64,000 nt of DNA, taken from the NCBI RefSeq assembly GCF_900536025.1, contig NZ_UNOZ01000028.1:1-64000 (forward strand). The letters run 5' to 3'. The notes below the pieces were generated by a model. It was not told where the DNA came from and did no database searches. It saw only the letters and a program-made list of their open reading frames with translations. The position numbers and the translations under genes are program-made. Positions 19,593-28,204 of the stretch are shown here, piece by piece. Within the stretch, counting starts at the first letter, position 1, and each line of letters starts with the position of its first letter. Source of the DNA: Pseudomonas reidholzensis. GTDB lineage: Bacteria > Pseudomonadota > Gammaproteobacteria > Pseudomonadales > Pseudomonadaceae.

Positions 19593-19602
19593 TTGTACAC
19601 AA
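19593..19602. promoter_or_regulatory. TTGTAYACAA-type operator upstream of hiuH
   Basis: Exact TTGTACACAA within a longer A6...T6 palindrome, about 108 bp upstream of the hiuH start. Confidence 0.75.
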
Positions 19603-19787
19603 TTTTTTAGACCCTTCCCCGGCGCTCCGCCGGACGCCCCCGCAAACACGCTACGTGTCGCCAAATATAGGCTCTAAACACAGGCAGAGAGCATTAGCTG
19701 ACCGAACAGGCAAGTTTCTTGCAACGCATTCTCAGGCGACAAAAGGGCAGAAATGCGGAAAAACAGGCTTACAAAAGATTTCAGAAG

Positions 19788-19797
19788 TTGTATACAA
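19788..19797. promoter_or_regulatory. TTGTAYACAA-type operator upstream of puuE
   Basis: Exact TTGTATACAA, 76 bp before the puuE GTG. It is identical to the copies at 29451, 29591, 46409 and 60507. Confidence 0.75.
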
Positions 19798-19873
19798 TCA
19801 GCCCATCCGGTGAGTGCGACAACCCGACGCGGGCCCACCACCCCTCGCACAACGTACAAGAAGGAAGACTGCA

Positions 19874-20800
19874 GTGAGCGCTGACTACCCTCGCGACCTG
19901 ATCGGTTACGGCAACAACCCACCGCACCCGCACTGGCCGGGCAATGCGCGCATCGCCTTGTCGTTCGTCCTCAACTACGAGGAAGGTGGCGAGCGCAACA
20001 TCCTGCACGGCGACAAAGAGTCCGAAGCCTTCCTGTCTGAAATGGTTGCCGCCCAGCCCCTGCAGGGCCAACGCAACATGAGCATGGAGTCGCTCTACGA
20101 GTACGGCAGCCGTGCTGGCGTGTGGCGCCTGCTCAAGCTGTTCAAGGACACCGGCGTGCCGCTCACCGTGTTCGCCGTGGCCATGGCCGCGCAGCGCCAC
20201 CCCGACGTCATCCGCGCCATGGTCGACGCCGGCCATGAGATCTGCAGCCACGGCTACCGCTGGATCGACTACCAGAACATGGACGAGGCCCAGGAGCGCG
20301 AGCACATGCTCGAAGCCATCCGCATCCTCACCGAACTCACCGGCGAGCGCCCAGTGGGCTGGTACACCGGCCGCACCGGCGCCAACACCCGCCGCCTGGT
20401 GATGGAAGAAGGCGGTTTCCTCTACGACAGCGACACCTACGACGACGACCTGCCCTACTGGGAAACCAACAACCCGACCGACAAGCCGCACCTGGTGATC
20501 CCCTACACCCTGGACACCAATGACATGCGCTTCACCCAGGTGCAGGGCTTCAACTGCGGCGAGCAGTTTTTCCAGTACCTCAAGGACGCCTTCGACGTGC
20601 TCTACGAAGAAGGTGCCGAGGCGCCGAAGATGCTCTCCATCGGCCTGCACTGCCGGCTGATCGGCCGCCCGGCGCGGCTGGCGGCACTGAAGCGCTTCGT
20701 CGAATACGCCAAAAGCCATGACCAGGTCTGGTTCGCCCGGCGCGCGGACATCGCCCGCCACTGGTACACCACCCACCCGTACAAGAAAGAGAACGCCTGA
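19874..20800 (+). CDS. puuE: allantoinase PuuE (NodB-type)
   Basis: A 308-aa member of the polysaccharide-deacetylase (NodB) fold that opens the allantoin ring to allantoate without the amidohydrolase fold of AllB. Family motifs: PRDLIGYGNNPP at the N-terminus, LNYEEGGERN, GHEICSHGYRWIDY, and RPVGWYTGRTG-type substrate loop. The start is the GTG at 19874 after AAGGAAG; the in-frame ATG at 19814 lacks homology. It shares one base with the uraD start (TGATG), so the two are coupled. Confidence 0.95.
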   Translation: MSADYPRDLIGYGNNPPHPHWPGNARIALSFVLNYEEGGERNILHGDKESEAFLSEMVAAQPLQGQRNMSMESLYEYGSRAGVWRLLKLFKDTGVPLTVFAVAMAAQRHPDVIRAMVDAGHEICSHGYRWIDYQNMDEAQEREHMLEAIRILTELTGERPVGWYTGRTGANTRRLVMEEGGFLYDSDTYDDDLPYWETNNPTDKPHLVIPYTLDTNDMRFTQVQGFNCGEQFFQYLKDAFDVLYEEGAEAPKMLSIGLHCRLIGRPARLAALKRFVEYAKSHDQVWFARRADIARHWYTTHPYKKENA

Positions 20801-21315
20801 TGACCGCCTTCAAGACCCTCACGCCATCGACCCTCGGCCGCGACGCGTTCGTCAGCACCTTCGCCGACATCTACGAGCACTCGCCGTGGGTGGCCGAGAA
20901 GGCCTATGACCTCGGCCAACTGAGCGAGCTGGATGAGATCGAGGTGCTGCACCAGCGCATGAGCGACATCCTCCTCAGCGCCAACCACGCCGACCAGCTG
21001 GCCCTGATCAATGCTCACCCGGACCTCGCCGGCAAGGCCGCGATCCAGGGCGAGCTGACCGAATCGAGCACCAACGAACAGGCCGGTGCCGGTATCCACC
21101 AGTGCACAGCCGAAGAGTTCGCACGCTTCACCGAACTCAACGACGCCTACAAGGCCAAGTTCCAGTTCCCGTTCATCATGGCGGTCAAGGGCAGCAACCG
21201 GCACCAGATCCTCGCCGCGTTCGAAAAGCGCATCCATAACGATGCCGCTGCCGAATTCAAGGAAGCCCTGGCGCAGATCAACCTGATCGCGCTGTTCCGC
21301 CTGCTGCAACTGTAA
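20800..21315 (+). CDS. uraD: OHCU decarboxylase
   Basis: A 171-aa all-alpha enzyme that decarboxylates 2-oxo-4-hydroxy-4-carboxy-5-ureidoimidazoline to S-allantoin, the third step of urate breakdown. It has the family's HPDLAGKAA and EFARFTELNDAYKAKF motifs and the FPFIMAVKG strand. It is translationally coupled to puuE. A 109-bp gap follows before allA, where related genomes carry allantoicase. Confidence 0.95.
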   Translation: MTAFKTLTPSTLGRDAFVSTFADIYEHSPWVAEKAYDLGQLSELDEIEVLHQRMSDILLSANHADQLALINAHPDLAGKAAIQGELTESSTNEQAGAGIHQCTAEEFARFTELNDAYKAKFQFPFIMAVKGSNRHQILAAFEKRIHNDAAAEFKEALAQINLIALFRLLQL

Positions 21316-21424
21316 GGATCGACTGCCACGGCCTGGCCCGAGTACGCCACCTGATCGTACCCAGGGCCTGACACCGAGCACGCGTCCAACCCTAATTCAG
21401 AACATAGAAAAAGAGATAAAAAGC
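21316..21424. other. gap between uraD and allA (allantoicase gene not present)
   Basis: No gene is found. In P. aeruginosa the allantoicase gene alc lies between uraD and allA. A short frame at 21318-21371 ends GLARVRHLIVPRA and might be a deletion remnant, but it is too short to identify. A polypurine ribosome binding site for allA (AAAAAGAGATAAAAAGC) closes the gap. Confidence 0.5.
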
Positions 21425-21928
21425 ATGCGCACACTAGTGATCGAGCCCCTGACCAAAGAAGCCTTCGCCCCATTCGGTGACGTGATCGAAACCGACGGCA
21501 GCGACCACTTCATGATCAACAACGGCTCGACCATGCGCTTCCACAAGCTCGCCACGGTCGAAACCGCCGAGCCCGAGGACAAAGCGATCATCAGCATCTT
21601 CCGCGCCGACGCGCTGGAGATGCCCTTGACCGTACGCATGCTGGAACGCCATCCGCTGGGCAGCCAGGCTTTCATTCCGCTGCTCGGCAACCCCTTTCTG
21701 ATCGTGGTCGCGCCGGTTGGCGATGCACCTGTATCAGGTCATGTCCGCGCCTTCCGCAGTAACGGCAGGCAGGGCATCAATTACCATCGCGGCGTTTGGC
21801 ACCACCCGGTGCTTACGATCGAAAAGCGGGATGATTTCCTGGTGGTTGATCGCAGTGGTTCCGGCAACAACTGCGACGAGCATTACTTCAGCGAGGAACA
21901 GATGCTGATCCTCAATCCCCACCAATAA
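21425..21928 (+). CDS. allA: ureidoglycolate lyase
   Basis: Cupin-like enzyme (167 aa) that splits ureidoglycolate into glyoxylate and urea. It begins MRTLVIEPLTKEAFAPFGDVI and keeps the family motifs RNGRQGINYHRGVWHHP (read as NGRQGINYHRGVWHHP) and DFLVVDRSG. Its products are handled by the gcl cluster (29626-36219) and the urea transporter (36368) in this window. The substrate would have to come from an allantoicase not encoded here. Confidence 0.95.
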   Translation: MRTLVIEPLTKEAFAPFGDVIETDGSDHFMINNGSTMRFHKLATVETAEPEDKAIISIFRADALEMPLTVRMLERHPLGSQAFIPLLGNPFLIVVAPVGDAPVSGHVRAFRSNGRQGINYHRGVWHHPVLTIEKRDDFLVVDRSGSGNNCDEHYFSEEQMLILNPHQ

Positions 21929-21987
21929 GAAAAGGTCAGTCATCCAGGGGCACTGCCTGAGATGGTGACTGGCAAGAGGTACATACT

Positions 21988-23307
21988 GTGGAAGCACACC
22001 TTCACGAATGGCTGAACCTGAGCATTCGCTGGGTTCACATGATCACCGGCGTGGCCTGGATCGGTGCATCGTTCTACTTCGTCTGGCTGGAGAACCACCT
22101 GAATCGAAGCAACCCGCGCGATGGGTTGTCAGGTGACCTCTGGGCCATCCACGGTGGCGGTATCTACCACCTGGAGAAGTACAAGCTCGCGCCGCCGAAA
22201 ATGCCCGAGAACCTGCACTGGTTCAAATGGGAAGCCTACTTCACCTGGATGTCCGGGATCGCCCTGCTTTGCGTGGTGTTCTACTGGAACCCGACCCTGT
22301 ACCTGCTGGCACCCGGCAGCACCCTCAGCGGTGCCGAAGGCGTGGCGATCGGTATCGGCTCGCTGGTGGCCGGCTGGTTCATCTACGACATCCTCTGCGA
22401 CTCGCCACTGGGCAAGCGCCCGGCGCTGCTCGGCGGTGTCCTGTTCGTCCTGATCATCGCTGCCTGCTGGGGCTTCAGCCTGGTGTTCAGCGGCCGTGGT
22501 GCGTACCTGCACACCGGCGCGATCATCGGCACGATCATGGTCGGTAACGTGTTCCGCATCATCATGCCGGCCCAGCGCCAGCTGGTGGCGGCGATCGAGA
22601 ACAACCAGACGCCTGACCCGCTGCTGCCGGCCAAGGGCCTGCTGCGCTCGCGCCACAACAACTACTTCACCCTGCCGGTGCTGTTCATCATGATCAGCAA
22701 CCACTTCCCGAGCACCTATGGCAGCCAGTACAACTGGCTGATCCTGGCCGGGATCGCCGTGGCTGCGGTACTGATCCGTCACTACTTCAACACCCGCCAC
22801 GACAGCAACAAGTACGCCTGGACCCTGCCCGTCGGCGCCCTGGCGATGATCTGCCTGGCTTATGTCACCGGCCCTAAACCGATGGCGGTAGCCCCGGAGC
22901 AGGCGGCGGCGAAGGTCGAGTACCAGCCACTGCCCGCCACTGCCGTGGGTGGCAAGACTGCCGCGCAGCTGCGCGCCGAGGAAGCCGCCAAGGCCGCCGA
23001 AGCACCTGCCGAGGCTCCGGCCCAGGCGACTGCCCAGGCTGCGGGTGGCACCTTCGACACGATCCACAATGTCATCCAGGAACGCTGCACCGTGTGCCAC
23101 TCGTCCAAGCCGACCAGCCCACTGTTCAGCGCCGCCCCCGGTGGCGTGATGTTCGACACCCCGCAGCAGATCCAGGCCCAGGCCGCACGCATTCAAGCGC
23201 AAGCGGTCGCCAGCCAGATCATGCCGCTGGGCAACATCACCCAGATGACCGTCGAGGAACGCAAACTGGTCGGTGACTGGATCGCCAAAGGCGCCCCCGT
23301 CAACTGA
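21988..23307 (+). CDS. puuD: membrane urate hydroxylase PuuD with cytochrome c domain
   Basis: Oxidises urate to 5-hydroxyisourate, replacing the soluble uricase, which is absent here. The 439-aa protein has an N-terminal membrane part of about eight helices (LNLSIRWVHMITGVAWIGASF), an Ala/Pro/Glu linker at about residues 320-350, and a C-terminal cytochrome c domain with CTVCHS near residue 366 and an axial Met in SQIMPLGN. The urate-derived electrons would thus enter the respiratory chain instead of making hydrogen peroxide. It starts with GTG. Its heme c would be attached by the Ccm system encoded at 53-60 kb. Confidence 0.95.
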   Translation: MEAHLHEWLNLSIRWVHMITGVAWIGASFYFVWLENHLNRSNPRDGLSGDLWAIHGGGIYHLEKYKLAPPKMPENLHWFKWEAYFTWMSGIALLCVVFYWNPTLYLLAPGSTLSGAEGVAIGIGSLVAGWFIYDILCDSPLGKRPALLGGVLFVLIIAACWGFSLVFSGRGAYLHTGAIIGTIMVGNVFRIIMPAQRQLVAAIENNQTPDPLLPAKGLLRSRHNNYFTLPVLFIMISNHFPSTYGSQYNWLILAGIAVAAVLIRHYFNTRHDSNKYAWTLPVGALAMICLAYVTGPKPMAVAPEQAAAKVEYQPLPATAVGGKTAAQLRAEEAAKAAEAPAEAPAQATAQAAGGTFDTIHNVIQERCTVCHSSKPTSPLFSAAPGGVMFDTPQQIQAQAARIQAQAVASQIMPLGNITQMTVEERKLVGDWIAKGAPVN

Positions 23308-23332
23308 TCACAAGGGTGGTAACGACGTCACG

Positions 23333-23421
23333 CTGTAGGAGCGGGCTTGCCCGCGAATGCGATGGAACACGCACCATCGCCATCGCGGGCAAGTCGGATC
23401 GCCGCACCGCCACTCCTACAG
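23333..23421. repeat. REP pair (inverted)
   Basis: CTGTAGGAG...GCGGGCTTGCCCGCG and a second unit ending CTCCTACAG face each other, forming a BIME-like element between puuD and the transporter gene. Confidence 0.8.
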
Positions 23422-23567
23422 ACCGTGCCACCTCGCTACCCGAAGTACGCAACAAGCAAGCATCGAGCGCCAGGCCTCAAGCGGGAACCCCAAGCTTTCT
23501 AACCAGAGCTTGCCGTTTGAGACCCGACGCTTGGCTCCGAGAATAAGAACAAAACTCGAGGTGCTGC

Positions 23568-24923
23568 ATGTCCGAGTCACGCAAGGCGTACATCCCCGTT
23601 GCGCCGCCACGACAGCCCCTGCCCCTGTTTCAGCTGATCCTGGTCGGTCTGCAACATGTGCTGCTGATGTACGGAGGCGCGATTGCCGTGCCGCTGATCA
23701 TCGGCCAGGCCGCCGGCCTTTCACGCGAAGAAGTCGCGTTCCTGATCAACGCCGACCTGCTGGTCGCCGGCGTTGCCACCATCATCCAATCGTTCGGTAT
23801 CGGCCCGGTCGGCATTCGCATGCCTGTCATGATGGGCGCCAGCTTTGCCGCTGTCGGCAGCATGGTGGCCATGGCCGGCATGCCTGGCGTCGGCCTGCAG
23901 GGGATTTTCGGGGCGACCATCGCCGCGGGCTTCTTCGGCATGCTGATCGCGCCGTTCATGTCCAAGGTGGTGCGGTTCTTCCCGCCGCTGGTCACCGGTA
24001 CGGTGATTACTTCGATCGGCCTGTCGCTGTTCCCGGTCGCGGTCAACTGGGCCGGTGGCGGCGATCAGGCAGAAACCTTCGGCTCACCGGTCTACCTGAT
24101 GGTGGCCAGCCTGGTGCTGGCGGTCATCCTGCTGATCAACCGCTTCATGCGCGGGTTCTGGGTCAACGTCTCGGTGCTGGTCGGCATGGGCCTGGGGTAC
24201 ATCCTGGCCGGTTCGATCGGCATGGTCGACCTGTCGGGCCTGGGCGCCGCGCCCTGGTTGCAGGTGGTCACCCCGCTGCACTTCGGCATGCCGACGTTCA
24301 GCCTGGCGCCGATCCTGTCGATGTGCCTGGTGGTGGTGATCATCTTCGTCGAGTCCACGGGCATGTTCCTCGCCCTGGGCAAGGTGACGGACCGCGAAGT
24401 CACCCCAGGGATGTTGCGCCGGGGCCTGTTGTGCGACGCCGGTGCGTCGTTCATCGCCGGCTTCTTCAACACCTTCACCCACTCCTCGTTCGCCCAGAAC
24501 ATCGGCCTGGTGCAGATGACCGGCGTGCGCTGCCGGTATGTCACGGTGATGGCTGGCGGGCTGCTGATCCTGCTCAGCCTGCTGCCCAAGGCGGCCTACC
24601 TGATCGCTTCGATCCCGCCGGCGGTACTCGGCGGGGCCTCGATCGCGATGTTCGGCATGGTCACCGCCACCGGCATCAAGATCCTCCAGGAGGCGGACAT
24701 CGCCGACCGCCGCAACCAGCTGCTGGTGGCGGTGAGCATCGGCTTTGGCCTGATCCCGGTGGTCAAGCCGGAGTTCTTTGCACAGATGCCGCACTGGATG
24801 GAACCCATCACCCACAGCGGTATCGCCATGGCCACGCTCAGCGCGCTGGTCCTCAACGTGCTGTTCAACATCCTCGGTGGCGCTGACCGCGCGGCGCACA
24901 ACGACGCCTGTCACCAGCACTGA
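23568..24923 (+). CDS. NCS2 urate/xanthine:cation symporter
   Basis: A 451-aa uptake transporter with about 14 membrane segments, of the UraA/XanQ/UacT branch of NCS2. Motifs: LVGLQHVLLMYGGAIAVPLII at the N-terminus, PVMMGASFAAVG, the family's ESTGMF and TFTHSSFAQNIGLVQMTGV. The FAQN(V/I)G-type motif with TGV is shared by xanthine and urate carriers. Next to puuD it most likely brings in urate or xanthine. A Rho-independent terminator follows. Confidence 0.94.
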   Translation: MSESRKAYIPVAPPRQPLPLFQLILVGLQHVLLMYGGAIAVPLIIGQAAGLSREEVAFLINADLLVAGVATIIQSFGIGPVGIRMPVMMGASFAAVGSMVAMAGMPGVGLQGIFGATIAAGFFGMLIAPFMSKVVRFFPPLVTGTVITSIGLSLFPVAVNWAGGGDQAETFGSPVYLMVASLVLAVILLINRFMRGFWVNVSVLVGMGLGYILAGSIGMVDLSGLGAAPWLQVVTPLHFGMPTFSLAPILSMCLVVVIIFVESTGMFLALGKVTDREVTPGMLRRGLLCDAGASFIAGFFNTFTHSSFAQNIGLVQMTGVRCRYVTVMAGGLLILLSLLPKAAYLIASIPPAVLGGASIAMFGMVTATGIKILQEADIADRRNQLLVAVSIGFGLIPVVKPEFFAQMPHWMEPITHSGIAMATLSALVLNVLFNILGGADRAAHNDACHQH

Positions 24924-24929
24924 GTCAGC

Positions 24930-24959
24930 CGGGTGGCGCTGTTGGCCACCCGCGCTTTT
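24930..24959 (+). terminator. terminator after the urate/xanthine transporter
   Basis: CGGGTGGC and GCCACCCG (24930-24952) form a stem followed by CGCTTTT. Confidence 0.8.
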
Positions 24960-25065
24960 CACCCCAGGTAGCAACGCAACACCGTCGGCCCGCCGGAATG
25001 GGCCGTCCGGGGCGCCTGCGCGCCGAAAACACCCCAAAAAAAACAATAAGTCCGGGAATCACAAC

Positions 25066-25854
25066 ATGAAGCGCATCACCTCGTCCCTGTTGCTGGGCAG
25101 CAGCCTGCTGGCCGCCACCCTCCCCTCCCACGCCGGCGAATGGCTGCAGTGGCATGGCGAAAGCCTGAGCTACCTGTACGGTAAAGACTTCAAGGTCAAC
25201 CCCGACATCCAGCAGACCATCACCTTCGAGCACGCCAACAAATGGAAGTACGGCGACACCTTCATGTTCGTCGACAAGATCTTCTACAACGGCAAGGCCG
25301 ACCCGAGCAAAGGCGTGACCACCTATTACGGCGAGTTCAGCCCGCGCCTGTCGCTGGGCAAGATCACCGGCAAGAGCTTTGCCTTCGGCCCGGTCAAGGA
25401 CGTGCTCCTGGCCATGACCTACGAGCGCGGCGAGGGCGACAACGAGGCCTACCTGATCGGCCCGGGCTTCGACCTGGGGATCCCCGGCTTCAACTACTTC
25501 ACCCTCAACTTCTACCTGCGCAACACCGAGGGCAGCCGCCCGGGTGACAACGTCTGGCAGATCACCCCGGCCTGGTCCTACACCATTCCGGTGGGCCGCT
25601 CGGACATCCTCATCGATGGCTACATCGACTGGGTGGTGGACAACGACCAGACCCGCCGCGGCACCTACCACGCCAACCTGCAGTTCAACCCGCAGGTCAA
25701 ATACGACCTCGGCAAGGCGCTCAACCTGGGCGCCAAGCAGCTCTATGTCGGCTTCGAATACAGCTACTGGAAAGACAAGTACGGCATCGATAGCCAAGGC
25801 AACGTCGACAGCAACCAAAGTGTCGCCAGCGCCCTGGTCAAAGTGCATTTCTGA
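25066..25854 (+). CDS. Tsx-like outer membrane channel (copy 1)
   Basis: A 262-aa outer membrane protein with a signal peptide ending SHA (about residue 23) and a Tsx/OmpK nucleoside-channel beta barrel. Motifs: FEHANKWKYGD, TYYGEFSPRLS, AFGPVKDVLLAMTYE and a C-terminal KVHF ending in Phe, as in barrel proteins. Tsx family channels let nucleosides pass the outer membrane. It sits directly after the urate/xanthine transporter, so it may import purines. It is about two-thirds identical to the next gene. Confidence 0.93.
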   Translation: MKRITSSLLLGSSLLAATLPSHAGEWLQWHGESLSYLYGKDFKVNPDIQQTITFEHANKWKYGDTFMFVDKIFYNGKADPSKGVTTYYGEFSPRLSLGKITGKSFAFGPVKDVLLAMTYERGEGDNEAYLIGPGFDLGIPGFNYFTLNFYLRNTEGSRPGDNVWQITPAWSYTIPVGRSDILIDGYIDWVVDNDQTRRGTYHANLQFNPQVKYDLGKALNLGAKQLYVGFEYSYWKDKYGIDSQGNVDSNQSVASALVKVHF

Positions 25855-26221
25855 GATATTTCAAAGAATCTGACCAAACGCCCAAGTTTGGTGAGTAGTG
25901 CGCCAGGACGGAGCACTTGAGGCGCGGCGCGCAAGTGAGTAATCTGCGCGCCCCCTCGCTCAGGGCAGAATGATTTCTGCCTGCGTTTACTGACCGCTCA
26001 GTCAATGAATTCGGGCGGTTGGCCAACGTGTTGCCAGCCTCACAACACCCTTTTCATCGTTCAGCAAGACGTCGAGCAGGACCGCTGTGACCAACCCGTA
26101 AAAGTTGGCACTGCGCTTGCCAAATAGCTGTGGCCAATCGAAAAAAACTGACTCAAAAGACAAGAACAGCGCCAACACCGAGCGCTGACACCCGATCCGA
26201 CTCAAGGGAGCGACACACCCA
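25855..26221. other. spacer between the two Tsx-like genes
   Basis: No gene is seen. It contains a weak hairpin (ACCAAAC/GTTTGGT, 25873-25892) and a palindrome TGAC-CGCTCA-GTCA (25991-26004) that resembles a TetR-family operator. Confidence 0.55.
25991..26004. promoter_or_regulatory. TetR-type operator-like palindrome
   Basis: TGACCGCTCAGTCA has the TGAC/GTCA half-sites of many TetR-family operators. It lies 218 bp upstream of the second Tsx-like gene. The local TetR regulator (28205) is RutR-like and expects a different core, so the binder is uncertain. Confidence 0.4.
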
Positions 26222-27004
26222 ATGCGTACCATCAATAGCCTGATCCTCGCCGCCGGCCTGCTGGCCTCCGGCGCCAGCGTCGCCGGTGACCTGCTGCAGT
26301 GGCAGAACAACAGCCTGACCTACCTCTGGGGCAAGAACTTCAAGGTCAACCCGGAGATCCAGCAGACCGTCACCTTCGAGCACGCCGACGGCTGGAAGTA
26401 CGGCGACAACTTCGTGTTCGTCGACAAGATCTTCTACCAGGGCAAGAAAGACGCCGGCAACGGCCCGAACACCTACTACGGCGAAATCAGCCCGCGTCTG
26501 TCGTTCGGCAAGATCTTCGACCAGAAGCTGGCCTTCGGCCCGGTCAAGGACGTGCTCCTGGCGATGACCTACGAGTTTGGCGAGGGTGACACCGAGTCGT
26601 ACCTGATCGGCCCGGGCTTCGACCTGGACATCCCGGGCTTCGACTACTTCCAGCTGAACTTCTACCAGCGCACCACCGATGGCAGCCGCGCCGGTGACAA
26701 CGTCTGGCAGATTACCCCGGTGTGGTCGTACACCCTGCCGGTTGGGTCGTCCGACATTCTCATCGACGGCTTCATGGATTGGGTGGTGGACAACGACGAG
26801 AACCGTCGTGGCACCTACCAGGCCAACCTGCACTTCAACCCGCAGGTGAAGTACGACCTGGGCAAGGCGCTGCGCCTGGGTGAGAAGCAGCTGTACGTCG
26901 GTTTCGAGTACGACTACTGGAAGAACAAGTACGGGATCAAGGATTCCGACGGCTTCACCACCAACCAGAACACCGCCAGCTTCCTGGTCAAGGTGCACTT
27001 CTGA
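26222..27004 (+). CDS. Tsx-like outer membrane channel (copy 2)
   Basis: A 260-aa paralogue of the preceding gene with a signal peptide (about residues 1-21, ending SVAG) and the same barrel motifs (FEHADGWKYGD, TYYGEISPRLS, AFGPVKDVLLAMTYE, KVHF end). The two copies probably arose by tandem duplication and may differ in substrate. It has its own 367-bp upstream region with a possible operator, so it is likely transcribed separately. Confidence 0.93.
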   Translation: MRTINSLILAAGLLASGASVAGDLLQWQNNSLTYLWGKNFKVNPEIQQTVTFEHADGWKYGDNFVFVDKIFYQGKKDAGNGPNTYYGEISPRLSFGKIFDQKLAFGPVKDVLLAMTYEFGEGDTESYLIGPGFDLDIPGFDYFQLNFYQRTTDGSRAGDNVWQITPVWSYTLPVGSSDILIDGFMDWVVDNDENRRGTYQANLHFNPQVKYDLGKALRLGEKQLYVGFEYDYWKNKYGIKDSDGFTTNQNTASFLVKVHF

Positions 27005-27052
27005 TTTGAGTGCTGGGGCTGCTTTGCAGCCCATCGCGGCGGTCCGGCGTCC

Positions 27053-27131
27053 CGGCAAGCCCGCTCCTACAGCAATAGCGTCGGCGTGAATATGAACGCG
27101 GTCTCTGTAGGAGCGGGCTTGCCCGCGAACC
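27053..27131. repeat. REP pair (inverted)
   Basis: CGGCAAGCCCGCTCCTACAG and CTGTAGGAGCGGGCTTGCCC face each other between converging genes. Confidence 0.85.
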
Positions 27132-27159
27132 GGGGCCCTGCCCCGGCCATCCACTGCGG

Positions 27160-28074
27160 TCAGTTGGCGGGTTTGAACACCCGCCACACCTTGCTCACCA
27201 CACTGACCACCGCCAGCACCAGCGCACCGGCAATGACCCCGACCAGGCCATTGAGCAACGCGCCGGTCAGCGCCCCTCCCCGTCCCGCACTGAACGCCTC
27301 GATCGCATGATGCAGCGGCTCCACGCCGTGCACCAGAATCCCGCCCCCGACCAGAAACATCGCCGCAGTGCCGATCACCGACAGGCTCTTCATCATGTAC
27401 GGCGCCGCGCGCAGGATGCCATTACCCACGCTCTGGGCAACGCTCGAGGCCTTCTGCGTCAGCCACAAGCCCAGGTCATCCAGCTTGACGATGCCGGCCA
27501 CCAGCCCATACACGCCGATGGTCATGACGATCGCAATGCCCGACAGCACGATGATCTGCTGGGTCAGCGGCGCATCGGCCACGGTACCGAGGGTGATCGC
27601 GATGATCTCCGCCGAAAGAATGAAGTCGGTGCGCACCGCACCCTTGATCTTGTCCTTCTCGAACGCCACCAGGTCGACATTCGGGTCCGCCAGCGCCTCG
27701 GCCCGCGCACCGTGCTCGGCGTCATCCTCGGCCTTGCTGTGGAGGAACGAGTGCGCCAGCTTCTCGAAGCCCTCGAAGCACAGGTAGGCGCCCCCGACCA
27801 TCAGCAGCGGGGTCACCGCCCACGGGATGAACGCACTGATCAACAGCGCCGCCGGGACCAGGATCAGCTTGTTCAGGAACGAGCCCTTGGCCACCGCCCA
27901 GACCACCGGGATCTCCCGTTCGGCGCGCACGCCGGAGACCTGCTGGGCGTTCAGCGCCAGGTCGTCACCGAGCACGCCGGCGGTCTTCTTTGCCGCGACC
28001 TTGGTCATCAGCGAGACATCGTCGAGTACCGTCGCGATGTCGTCGATCAGTACCAGTAGACTGCTTCCTGCCAT
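27160..28074 (-). CDS. DUF808 membrane protein (YedI-like)
   Basis: A 304-aa inner membrane protein of the DUF808/YedI family, function unknown. It begins [21 protein letters not shown] and has several hydrophobic segments ([22 protein letters not shown], the [19 protein letters not shown] region) and a conserved [14 protein letters not shown] motif. The ATG at 28074 is chosen over an upstream one because homology starts there. It is divergent from the RutR-like regulator, 130 bp away. Confidence 0.93.
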   Translation of the reverse strand: MAGSSLLVLIDDIATVLDDVSLMTKVAAKKTAGVLGDDLALNAQQVSGVRAEREIPVVWAVAKGSFLNKLILVPAALLISAFIPWAVTPLLMVGGAYLCFEGFEKLAHSFLHSKAEDDAEHGARAEALADPNVDLVAFEKDKIKGAVRTDFILSAEIIAITLGTVADAPLTQQIIVLSGIAIVMTIGVYGLVAGIVKLDDLGLWLTQKASSVAQSVGNGILRAAPYMMKSLSVIGTAAMFLVGGGILVHGVEPLHHAIEAFSAGRGGALTGALLNGLVGVIAGALVLAVVSVVSKVWRVFKPAN

Positions 28075-28204
28075 GTTTGCCTGTTTCCCATTCAGTGAAT
28101 CGCCGAATTCTAGCTCAAACACCCTGCCTTGAGCGCCCATCGGGGCCGGTGCTACCATGCCCGATCCCTCTTAGAGGCGACCATTCCGAGGAAGATCCCT
28201 GACA

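Larger units (their letters stand above)
19486..19873. other. divergent control region hiuH / puuE
   Basis: No gene is seen. It contains operators at 19593-19602 and 19788-19797. The first is embedded in a 22-bp A/T-flanked palindrome (AAAAAATTGTACACAATTTTTT, 19589-19610 approximately). Confidence 0.7.
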
